Part shown: in pieces, positions 25,986-33,401 of the stretch
How the letters are laid out: every line of letters starts with the position of its first letter
Numbering within the stretch: the first letter of the stretch is position 1
From: Verrucomicrobiales bacterium
GTDB taxonomy: Bacteria > Verrucomicrobiota > Verrucomicrobiia > Limisphaerales > CAIMTB01
Direction of reading: 5' to 3'
Length of the DNA stretch: 64,000 nt
Assembly (NCBI GenBank): GCA_016795425.1
Contig: JAEUHG010000087.1
Coordinates: 19,410-83,409, forward strand
The notes under the pieces: model-generated
Seen by the model: only the letters and a program-made list of their open reading frames with translations
The model's database searches: none
What the model was told of the DNA's origin: nothing
Program-made: the position numbers and the translations under genes

Positions 25986-26084
25986 TCTGACAGCCGCGTG
26001 GGCCTGGTCCCTGTCTATCCTTGGAATTTGGAGGGCCCGAGGGAAACAAGGTGGCGATGACGGTGCGCGGGGCGGAGCCACGGT

Positions 26085-29000
26085 TTAGGGGATGTTGGAA
26101 ACCTCACCGCCAGCAGTGATTGAAATCTGTGGTGCCGAGGCGCTGAGCGGGTGGATTTTGGGATCGTGACCTGGGAAATGCACCCAGATGGCAGTGGCCC
26201 CCTGTTGTCGGGCCAACACGAGAAGGAAGGCATCCTGGGACATTCGCCCACTGCCCGCACGCACCTCATGCACCGGGCCCATGCCATGGGGATACACCAG
26301 GCGCACCCGGGCCCCGATGGCATCGGGGTTCGATGCTGTGCCCACAAGGCGGACGCGAAGTCCCGGCGGCGCATGGCGATTCCGCAGAACGACCGGCGGT
26401 CCGGAATTCTGCGAGACGGCGAGGTCGATGCGACCGTCCTGATCGAAGTCGGCGATGGCCGCACCACGTTGTTCTCCCAGGATCTCGATGCCGGAAACCT
26501 GGGAGGGAACGGTCGTGAACCGTCCTTTCCCGTCATTGGCGAGAAGGAGCCCTCGGCCGGAATCCATGCGGTCTTCCTCCTCGCGGATATCGAAGAAATT
26601 CTGGGGTGCGAACAGGTCCACATCGCCGTCGCCATCAAAGTCGGCTGCGGCGAAACCGAAGACGGGTGTCCATTGGACATCACGAGGCAACTCGACGGCT
26701 TCGAACGACTTTCCATGATTGAGAAAGACGAACGAGGCGAGGGTGGTAGCCTCGACCCTGCGAAACTGGGTGGCGTGTTCGCCGAGAATCTGTTCCATCG
26801 AAGCGCGGGCGAAGTCGGCGTGCTTGGGAAACGCCGCGGGTAGCCACCTCAATTCGGTGGCGAGTTGGTCGCGCGTGCGCAGCGGGACCGGGACCTTGCG
26901 GTCGGGGTGATGCATAGTCTCCACCACGCTGACGTGGCCGTCGCCGTCCAGGTCACCGTAGTAGAGGTGCCAGGGTCCACCAGGCGCGCGTTGCTGGTAG
27001 CTGTTGCGCCCCCAGTTGGCGGCGGCGAGGTCCATGCGTCCGTCGCCATCGAAGTCGGCGGCGGCGAGGCCTTGCCAAAGTCCCAGCGTACCGGTCAGCC
27101 CAAGGTCGGCCGTGCGTTCAACAAGTCGGTCCGATTCCCAGGCAAAGACGCGCAGGGGACCCCATTCGCAGGCTAGAACGAGTTCCGGCCGCGGGTCGCC
27201 GAGCAGATCGGTAAGGAGAACTCCGGTGACGAGGCCAACGCGGTGCAGGGCTTCCGAGGCATGGGGTGGGGCTGGGTTGAAGGAGCCCTGGTCGTTGAGG
27301 TAGAGACGCGTGTCGACGGGTTCGGGGTAGCGACCGAAGGCGAGGCGTCCAGCGATGACCAAATCGATGTCCCCGTCGCCGTCCACGTCGCCGGCGGCCA
27401 TGGAACCGGGACTCGAGAGGGTGTCGGTGGCAGGGACGGGCGGGCCTTGGATCCATTTGTCGCCGCGCCTCTGAAATCTTCGCGCGGCGGGTCCTTGGGT
27501 TTCCTTGGATTCGTAGTTGGCGAGGGCGACCAGGAGGTTGGGTTGATTCGAACCGGAGGAGAATCCCACCCAACCGAGGGCGTCATCCGGCAGTGGAGCG
27601 TCATCGAACGGCAGCGGTTCCCACGAACCTCGATCGCCGGGCTGGTATTTTGCTGCCATCAACTTTCCGCCGCGACCGTTCCCGACCAGCAGGTCCTCCC
27701 GGCCGTCCTGATCCAAGTCGTAGAACATCACGCCTGGGCCTTGAAAGGATTGGCGCCAGGGAAGCAACGGTTGGGCTGAGAACTCGTCGGTGGCTGGATC
27801 TTGGTGGAGGAATGCCGCCGGGATCTCGGTGGAGGAGAACCAAGGTGAAGGACGAGGGGGGGGCGATGGGGACGTCGTTTTCGATTCGGGCGGCGTGCCG
27901 GGCGCGTCGATTTCGTAAATCCGATTGGCGCGAAGGTCCTGGAGTCGGGTCGTGGCGCCATCGCGCCAACGAATCTCCAGTTCCAGAGGTTCCAATCCAT
28001 TACCGGCGGCGAACGTTCGCTGGCCCTGGTCGCAGGACAGGTATCGTCCGCCCACCAGCATTTCCTGCTCCTGCGGCGGGAGCGAGCCACAGCGGACGCG
28101 GAGGTGAGCGGAGGCTGCCTGGGTATTGGGGGCGCGACCCTTGAGGCGAATGGCCAGACGAGGTTTCGCCGCGTTGTTCCGGCAGATCCAGGGGGGTCCG
28201 TTGAAGGCGTTGCCGACGACGTCGAGATCGCCATCATTGTCGAGGTCGGCCAGGGCCATGCCGTGACTGACGATCTTGAAATCGAAACCCCAGGCGGTGC
28301 TGCGGTCCTCGAAGGTGAGGTCGCCGCGATTGCGCCAGGCGATATGCGGCGAATCGAGAGGCGGGTAGCGCAGGAGTTGGTCGGTGAATGAATCGTTGGG
28401 TCGCCGTCCTTCCCCTCGACCAACGCCTCCCGAGGCGTCGAGGTCGTTGACGTCGTGCGGGTATCCGCTGGAGATGAGGAGGTCCTCGTATCCATCCAGA
28501 TCGACGTCGAGGAAGATGGGGGTCCAGGACCAGTCCGAAGTGGCGACGCCAGCAAACCAGGCGATCTCGGCGTAAGTGCCGTCCCCACGATTCCATGCCA
28601 GGATGCTGCGGGAGACGGCGTCGCGCTGCAGGGGATCCTTGGGGCGGCGCAGGCCTGGGTCGGCGCCGCGGACGACATGGGTCAGGTGTCGGAAATGTTC
28701 CCCAGGCAGCATCTCGAGGGTGTAGAAGTCGAGGTGTCCATCGCGGTCGATATCGGCAAAGTCGACGCCCATCGAGGCGTAACTCATGGTGCGAAGCGCG
28801 ATGCTGCTGAGCGCTCGGAATCGCCCTTTGCCATCGTTGATCCAACAACGGTCGGGAGTTTGGAAGTCGTTGCAGACGTAGATATCCGGGAAACTGTCAC
28901 CGTTGACATCGCGCAACTGAACCGAGAATCCCAGATCCATGGGAGTCTCGGTGAGGGGCTGTCCGGATTCGTCGACGAAGTATTCCTTCCAGGAAACGGG

Positions 29001-29792
29001 TGTGAAACGGCCCTGGCCTTGGTTGAGAAAAAGGAAGTCGGGCTCGCCAAGTTCGTAGAGCCGGTCGTTGAGAATGCGGATCCGGCGACCATTGCGGCCG
29101 GCGACCACTGGTTGTCCCGCCACCATCCGGGTCGAAATGAGGGAGCCGTCGCGGAGCAGGGCTTCGGCCGCAAAGCGGGCGACGTAGAGGTCGAGATCGC
29201 CATCCCCGTCCAAATCCGCGGCTGCGGACGAGGTGCCCGCGCCGGGCGTGCTGACGCCTGCCGAATCGATCCCGTTGGTGAAGGTGCCGTCGCCGCGATT
29301 GAAATAAAGCGCGTCAGGCCCGAGGAACGAGGTGACGTGCAAGTCGAGGAGGCCGTCGCCGTTGAGGTCGGCGAAGAGGGCTCCGCTGGAGATCAGGTTG
29401 GTGGCGGCAACCCCGGCTTGTTCGGTCACATTGGTGAAGCGCCAGCCGCCGAGGTTCCGGAAGAGTCCGTTGGCTCCCTCGCGATTGCAGAGATAGATGT
29501 CGCACCATCCATCGCCGTCGTAGTCGCCCAAGGCCACGCCCGCCCCGTTCATGAGGTTCTGGCGCTTGGCATACCGCGCCGGGGAACAACGATTCGTCCA
29601 GTGGATGCCGATGTCCGCGGCCTTGAGACGCGTGAACGCTGGCTCCATGCCGACCGGTTGGACAGCCAGATAGCGTCGCCCCGTCTCCTGTTGCCACGAT
29701 TCGGCGGGCGCCGGCGCCGCGTAGGCGGCGATGACGTGGCTAAGGATTGGGCCCAGGCATAGCAATGCCAGGGCGGCGGCGAAACGGGGCAC
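26085..29792 (-). CDS. Secreted FG-GAP/VCBS repeat protein of the CRTAC1 (ASPIC/UnbV) type, copy 2
   Basis: 1235 residues from a GTG at 29792 with a signal peptide (FAAALALLCLGPILSHVIAAYA). FG-GAP repeats such as DYDGDGWCDIYLCN, DLNGDGLLDLHVTS, DLDGDGDLDLYVAR and DVDGDGDIDLVIAG run through the protein. A central ASPIC/UnbV domain (RLAIRLKGRAPNTQAASAHLRV) is repeated at the C-terminus (GLRVRLVGTASNPDAIGARVRLVYPHGMGPVHEVRAG). It lies 99 bases upstream of its paralog, same strand, and the pair probably arose by tandem duplication. It is divergent from a PQQ-like propeller gene. An extracellular or outer-membrane location is inferred. Confidence 0.88.
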   Translation of the reverse strand: MPRFAAALALLCLGPILSHVIAAYAAPAPAESWQQETGRRYLAVQPVGMEPAFTRLKAADIGIHWTNRCSPARYAKRQNLMNGAGVALGDYDGDGWCDIYLCNREGANGLFRNLGGWRFTNVTEQAGVAATNLISSGALFADLNGDGLLDLHVTSFLGPDALYFNRGDGTFTNGIDSAGVSTPGAGTSSAAADLDGDGDLDLYVARFAAEALLRDGSLISTRMVAGQPVVAGRNGRRIRILNDRLYELGEPDFLFLNQGQGRFTPVSWKEYFVDESGQPLTETPMDLGFSVQLRDVNGDSFPDIYVCNDFQTPDRCWINDGKGRFRALSSIALRTMSYASMGVDFADIDRDGHLDFYTLEMLPGEHFRHLTHVVRGADPGLRRPKDPLQRDAVSRSILAWNRGDGTYAEIAWFAGVATSDWSWTPIFLDVDLDGYEDLLISSGYPHDVNDLDASGGVGRGEGRRPNDSFTDQLLRYPPLDSPHIAWRNRGDLTFEDRSTAWGFDFKIVSHGMALADLDNDGDLDVVGNAFNGPPWICRNNAAKPRLAIRLKGRAPNTQAASAHLRVRCGSLPPQEQEMLVGGRYLSCDQGQRTFAAGNGLEPLELEIRWRDGATTRLQDLRANRIYEIDAPGTPPESKTTSPSPPPRPSPWFSSTEIPAAFLHQDPATDEFSAQPLLPWRQSFQGPGVMFYDLDQDGREDLLVGNGRGGKLMAAKYQPGDRGSWEPLPFDDAPLPDDALGWVGFSSGSNQPNLLVALANYESKETQGPAARRFQRRGDKWIQGPPVPATDTLSSPGSMAAGDVDGDGDIDLVIAGRLAFGRYPEPVDTRLYLNDQGSFNPAPPHASEALHRVGLVTGVLLTDLLGDPRPELVLACEWGPLRVFAWESDRLVERTADLGLTGTLGLWQGLAAADFDGDGRMDLAAANWGRNSYQQRAPGGPWHLYYGDLDGDGHVSVVETMHHPDRKVPVPLRTRDQLATELRWLPAAFPKHADFARASMEQILGEHATQFRRVEATTLASFVFLNHGKSFEAVELPRDVQWTPVFGFAAADFDGDGDVDLFAPQNFFDIREEEDRMDSGRGLLLANDGKGRFTTVPSQVSGIEILGEQRGAAIADFDQDGRIDLAVSQNSGPPVVLRNRHAPPGLRVRLVGTASNPDAIGARVRLVYPHGMGPVHEVRAGSGRMSQDAFLLVLARQQGATAIWVHFPGHDPKIHPLSASAPQISITAGGEVSNIP

Positions 29793-29917
29793 GAGGAGTT
29801 TCTACACGGAATGCCTGTGGAGACCAAGCCCTGCATGTGCCGACGGAGTCATGACCGTCGTGAAAGCAATGCATTGCCGGGAACCGCGCTCCCGGGGCAC
29901 AAAGGTACGTGATCCGA

Positions 29918-31258
29918 ATGCTACGCGTCGCGTTCTTGGCGGCCGGGACCGTGTTCCAGGCCTGGGCCGCAGATTGGCCTCAATTTCTCGGACCGACCGG
30001 CGACGGGCGTTCGACCGAGACCGGCCTGGTGGATCGAGTACCTGCCAGCGGGTTGCCGATCCTTTGGGAACGGAAGGTTGGCACGGGCTACAGCGCCCCT
30101 TCGGTAAGGGAGGGGCAACTCGTCCTCCATCACCGCGAGGGAAACCAGGAAATCTTGGAGTCCATGGACGCGGGCACGGGAAAGTCCTCCTGGCGCCTGG
30201 CCACTCCCTCGCAGTTCCAGGATCCCTACGGATACAACAATGGTCCTCGCTGCACGCCGCTGCTGACGTCGAACCGGGTCTATGCGCTGGGGGCGGAAGG
30301 CCGCTTGGTGGGTGCCGAGCGAAGCACCGGCAAGAAGCTTTGGGAACGGGAAACCGGCAAGGACTTTGAGGTTCCGGAGGCGTTCTTCGGCGTCGGCAGC
30401 ACGCCCATCCTCGAGGGTGGACGATTGATCGTCATGGTGGGCGGCCAGCCCAACAGCGGGGTGGTGGCTTTCGAACCCGAGACCGGAAAGACGCTGTGGC
30501 AGAGCGTCGGCGAAACGAATTGGACCGGCCAGACCATGCGGGGTTGGCCTGGAGAACCGTTGGTTCGCTGGCAGCGCGCCGAGAAGCAGGCGAGTTACGC
30601 TTCCCCCGTTGCCGCGACGTTTCATGGACAGCGCCACGTTCTTTGTCTGTTGCGCCAGGGATTGGTCTCGGTGAATCCGACCAATGGCGCGGTGAATTTC
30701 AGTTTCTGGTTTCGCGCGCGGGTCAATGAATCGGTGAACGCCGCCAATCCTGTCGTACAAGGCGATCTCGTTCTGATCAGTGCCGCCTACTACCGTGTGG
30801 GATCCGTGCTGCTGAAAGTCCGACCGGATGGACGAGGCGTCGACGAGGTGTGGCGCGGCACCTCGCTGGAGATGCATTGGGGCACGCCGCTGCTGGTCGA
30901 TGGGTTGCTCTACGGATTCAGCGGGCGCAACGAACCCGACGCGGTTTTTCGCTGTGTGGAATTCGCGACGGGGAAGACGAAGTGGGAACGCGACGAACGC
31001 TGGCCGCCGCATTCGACACGGCAACCCGGCGTCTTCGGGCGCGGGTCGTTGATTCTGGCGGACGGCAGGCTGATCGCATTGGGGGAGGGGGGATTGCTGG
31101 GACTGATTCGTCCGAACGCCGAGCGTTGCGAGGAAGTGGGCCGGTGGCAGGTGCCGTCGCTGGGATACCCGTGCTGGGCGGGGCCGGTGCTGGCGGATGG
31201 CCGGCTGTATCTGCGCAGCGAGGACAGGTTGGTGTGTTTGTCGGTGAAGGCGCCGTAG
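29918..31258 (+). CDS. Exported PQQ-like beta-propeller protein
   Basis: About 446 residues. The start is uncertain between GTG 29909 and ATG 29918; both give the signal peptide LRVAFLAAGTVFQAWAADWPQFLGP. DWPQFLGPTGDGRS is the classic start of verrucomicrobial and planctomycete PQQ-like propellers. Blades show the DAxTGKxxWR pattern (MDAGTGKSSWRLAT, AERSTGKKLWERETG, FEPETGKTLWQSVG, CVEFATGKTKWERDE). No quinoprotein active-site residues are evident, so an enzymatic role is doubtful. BamB-like scaffolding or polymer binding is possible. It is divergent from the FG-GAP pair. Confidence 0.85.
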   Translation: MLRVAFLAAGTVFQAWAADWPQFLGPTGDGRSTETGLVDRVPASGLPILWERKVGTGYSAPSVREGQLVLHHREGNQEILESMDAGTGKSSWRLATPSQFQDPYGYNNGPRCTPLLTSNRVYALGAEGRLVGAERSTGKKLWERETGKDFEVPEAFFGVGSTPILEGGRLIVMVGGQPNSGVVAFEPETGKTLWQSVGETNWTGQTMRGWPGEPLVRWQRAEKQASYASPVAATFHGQRHVLCLLRQGLVSVNPTNGAVNFSFWFRARVNESVNAANPVVQGDLVLISAAYYRVGSVLLKVRPDGRGVDEVWRGTSLEMHWGTPLLVDGLLYGFSGRNEPDAVFRCVEFATGKTKWERDERWPPHSTRQPGVFGRGSLILADGRLIALGEGGLLGLIRPNAERCEEVGRWQVPSLGYPCWAGPVLADGRLYLRSEDRLVCLSVKAP

Positions 31259-31405
31259 TCGGTCGGCGAACGGCGTTCGTCCCGGTTCGGGCAGGCCCTT
31301 TGCATCGCCTTGTGAAGGGTGGTCTGCTTTTCCCTGTAAGGAATGGGATCTGATTCGCGTTTTCTGGGTGGAGGGAGGAAGGCAAGAATGGTGATCCGAA
31401 GATCT

Positions 31406-31449
31406 ATGTACCACAGAGACACGGAGGCACAGAGGAGGGGTCTGAATGA
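31406..31449 (+). repeat. CACAGAG-type dispersed repeat, copy A
   Basis: 44 bases from ATGTACCACAGAGACACGG, containing GGCACAGAGG and ending TCTGAATGA. It matches copy B (31827-31870) at 43 of 44 positions. It supplies the start codon and N-terminus of the GxxExxY gene. Confidence 0.85.
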
Positions 31450-31870
31450 ACTGACCGAAAGGGTGATTGGGTTGTCCATCGAGATTCACAGAGAATTGGG
31501 TCCGGGACTGCTCGAGAGTGCCTACGACGAATGCCTTGCGTTTGAGATCTCCAGGGCCGGCCTTAGTTTCAGGCGTCAAGAGCCGATGCCCGTGCGCTAC
31601 AAGGAGGTGGAGCTTGATTGCGGTTACCGACTGGATTTTGTGGTCGAGAACGCGCTGATCCTCGAGTTGAAAGCGGTGACGCAACTTCTACCGATTCACG
31701 ATGCCCAGTTGCTCACTTACCTAAGGCTCTCCGGAAAGTCGCTGGGCCTATTGATCAACTTCAACGTTCCGGTGCTCACACGCGGAGTAAAGAGAGTGGT
31801 GTGCGGAGACTTGTTCAGGGAGAGGTATGTACCACAGAGACACGGCGGCACAGAGGAGGGGTCTGAATGA
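31406..31870 (+). CDS. GxxExxY family protein
   Basis: 154 residues from the ATG at 31406. The family motif GPGLLESAY (G-x-x-E-x-x-Y) follows LTERVIGLSIEIHRELG. Later come MPVRYKEVELDCGYRLDFVVENALILELKAV and LLTYLRLSGKSLGLLINFN, a PD-(D/E)xK-like nuclease-fold pattern with D, E and K in LDFVV...ILELK. Function is unproven. The first 14 codons (MYHRDTEAQRRGLN) come from a dispersed repeat, and the last codons and stop come from a second copy of the same repeat in another frame. Family members are often N-terminally extended by this same CACAGAG repeat. The original start may have been the codon now CTG in RGLNELTER. Confidence 0.85.
   Translation: MYHRDTEAQRRGLNELTERVIGLSIEIHRELGPGLLESAYDECLAFEISRAGLSFRRQEPMPVRYKEVELDCGYRLDFVVENALILELKAVTQLLPIHDAQLLTYLRLSGKSLGLLINFNVPVLTRGVKRVVCGDLFRERYVPQRHGGTEEGSE
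31827..31870 (+). repeat. CACAGAG-type dispersed repeat, copy B
   Basis: Same 44-base unit as copy A with one substitution (GGCGGCAC for GGAGGCAC), in direct orientation, 421 bases downstream. It encodes the last residues and the stop codon of the GxxExxY gene. Its continuation (GTTGATCGAGG) still resembles the start of the gene after copy A (ACTGACCGAAA), so it may mark the head of a lost second copy. Confidence 0.85.
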
Positions 31871-31917
31871 GTTGATCGAGGCCATCGCCATGATCGCCTC
31901 TTGATCTCCGGCGGTCC

Positions 31918-31950
31918 GTGCCTCTGTGCCTCCGCGTCTCTGTGGTTCAA
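31918..31950 (-). repeat. CACAGAG-type dispersed repeat, copy C (inverted)
   Basis: The reverse complement of 31921-31946 matches the 26-base core of copy A with one difference (GACGCGG for GACACGG). It is inverted relative to copy B, with about 64 bases between the cores, so B and C can form a long stem-loop downstream of the GxxExxY gene, perhaps ending transcription. Confidence 0.8.
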
Positions 31951-31995
31951 GCCGCGTTTCATCAGGCCTTCTGTCGGGTTCTAATTGAGGACCGC

Positions 31996-32028
31996 TTGAC
32001 AAGGCAACCGCCCGGGAGCATCTATATC
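31996..32028 (+). promoter_or_regulatory. Candidate promoter of the padR operon
   Basis: A perfect TTGACA lies at 31996-32001. Candidate -10 hexamers TCTATA (32021-32026) or TATATC (32023-32028) sit inside the operator arm. The spacer is long (19 or 21 bases), which would make promoter strength sensitive to DNA distortion by a bound regulator. Confidence 0.45.
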
Positions 32029-32045
32029 CGCAACGGATATAGATG
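32019..32045 (+). promoter_or_regulatory. Perfect palindromic operator at the padR start
   Basis: CATCTATATCCG (32019-32030) and CGGATATAGATG (32034-32045) are perfect inverted repeats around CAA. The site ends two bases before the PadR ATG (32048) and covers the putative -10 region. A symmetric site of this size fits a PadR dimer, so autorepression is likely. Confidence 0.8.
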
Positions 32046-32047
32046 TG

Positions 32048-32422
32048 ATGTCCCGTCGAGCCACGAATCCTCCTTCGGCACCGCCGCTGACACCGGCGGT
32101 GTTTCACGTGCTGCTGGCCTTGGCGCACGGGGAACAGCACGGATACGCCATCATGCAGGGGGTCCGGGAATCCACGCAGGGCGCGATCAAGATGGGGCCC
32201 GGGACGCTCTACGGGACGATCAAGCGGTTGCTCGCGGCCGGGTGGATCGAGGAATGCGAGTCGCGGTTGGATCCTGAGGTCGACGACGAGCGTCGCCGTT
32301 ACTATCGATTGTCCGGTCAAGGACGACGGGCTCTGGAGGCGGAAGCCCGTCGCTACGAGGCGATCGTCCGGGCGACACGGAGTCGGGGGATTCTGCCGGG
32401 AACCGCAGCGGTTACCACGTAA
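32048..32422 (+). CDS. PadR-family transcriptional repressor
   Basis: 124 residues from the ATG at 32048. The winged-helix PadR domain is clear: LLALAHGEQHGYAIMQGVRE, the recognition segment MGPGTLYGTIKRLLAAGWIEE and the wing DDERRRYYRLSGQGRRALEAEARR. This is the short PadR-s1 type without the long C-terminal helical domain. It lies directly downstream of a perfect palindrome and 13 bases before the next gene, a membrane protein with the same N-terminal prefix that accompanies PadR in FtsX-type permease operons. The effector is unknown. Confidence 0.92.
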   Translation: MSRRATNPPSAPPLTPAVFHVLLALAHGEQHGYAIMQGVRESTQGAIKMGPGTLYGTIKRLLAAGWIEECESRLDPEVDDERRRYYRLSGQGRRALEAEARRYEAIVRATRSRGILPGTAAVTT

Positions 32423-32435
32423 CGGAGTGACTCGG

Positions 32436-33317
32436 ATGACATCAAACCCAAGAAAGACCGCGATATCCGTGGGTATCTTCCGCCGATTGCTGGTGCTCTA
32501 TCCTCGGCGTCATCGGGAAGAGTTCGGAGCAGATATGGTTCAGTTATTCCGCGACCAGTGTCGCGAAGCTTTTGGCACGGGAAGCTGGAGGCGGGTGGCC
32601 GGGTTCTTCGGTCGGACGGCGTGGGATCTGACGAAAACTTCGATGATGGAACGCGCGGCTTCACTACGAACAACAGGATCCATGAAACCCTCGCATATTT
32701 TCCGAATCGTGGCCGTCCTGGGAGGCGCGGCGGCTTTTTGTGTCATCCTCGGAACGGTGACCGCGGTTTTGAGTTTGATGCCGGAGACTTATGTGAGTTC
32801 GGCGAAGATTCAGGTTCGAGCAGGCGCCAATCCTGCCGAAGCGAAATCATTCGATCCTTTCTTCTTACAGACCCAGGTTGAGCGTCTCAGTTCAAGGGCC
32901 GTGCTTGATCCGGTCATCGAAGCGCTGGACCTCAATAAACGTTGGTCGCTTAAGTATTTGTTGGGGCAGGGCACGCTTCAGACCGTCGAAACCTACGAGC
33001 TTCTGCGTGATCACCTCGAGATCAGGCAAATCCGGAACACCACGATGCTGGAGGTGCGTGTTTTTCATCAGGAAAAGGGCGCCGCCGCGGAGATTGCCAA
33101 CAAAGTAGCAGAGGTCTACGCCGACCAAGTGAACCTGGAGGCGAAGCAAGCGGGGGCGCGGGTGATGATCGTTGATTTGGCCGAGCCAGGATTGAAGGCG
33201 GTGCGTCCGAACTGGCCCCTGGGCCTTTCTATCGGCGCCTTGGTTGCCTGTCTGGTCGCGGCGGTGACGACGGGTGGGTTGTGGTGGATCGGAGGGCGAC
33301 TCAATCCGGCTGCCTGA
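32436..33317 (+). CDS. Membrane protein: permease-prefix-like N-terminus plus Wzz/GNVR-like domain
   Basis: 293 residues from the ATG at 32436, with GGAG eight bases upstream. Residues ~10-75 (RRLLVLYPRRHREEFGADMVQLFRDQCREAF) resemble the prefix that precedes MacB/FtsX-type permeases in PadR-linked operons. No permease follows. Instead comes a transmembrane helix (VAVLGGAAAFCVILGTVTAVLSLM), a periplasmic domain with YVSSAKIQVR, RAVLDPVIEALDL and MLEVRVFHQEKGAAAEIANKVAEVYADQV, and a second helix (LGLSIGALVACLVAAVTTGGLWWIG) preceded by PNWPLG. That is Wzz/chain-length-determinant topology. It is co-transcribed with padR. Polysaccharide chain-length control is only inference. Confidence 0.75.
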   Translation: MTSNPRKTAISVGIFRRLLVLYPRRHREEFGADMVQLFRDQCREAFGTGSWRRVAGFFGRTAWDLTKTSMMERAASLRTTGSMKPSHIFRIVAVLGGAAAFCVILGTVTAVLSLMPETYVSSAKIQVRAGANPAEAKSFDPFFLQTQVERLSSRAVLDPVIEALDLNKRWSLKYLLGQGTLQTVETYELLRDHLEIRQIRNTTMLEVRVFHQEKGAAAEIANKVAEVYADQVNLEAKQAGARVMIVDLAEPGLKAVRPNWPLGLSIGALVACLVAAVTTGGLWWIGGRLNPAA

Positions 33318-33401
33318 CTGGGCGAGTCAGGCGACGGAAGAGACGGGTTGCCACCGACGCTTTGCGAAAGTGGTAGGAGTGGTGGTATCGGTAGGTACCC
33401 T

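Noticed and set aside
31406..31950. The CACAGAG repeats as ends of an insertion sequence
   Set aside because: No transposase is present; the outer copies A and C are inverted relative to each other, but the enclosed gene is a GxxExxY protein and no target duplication was seen.
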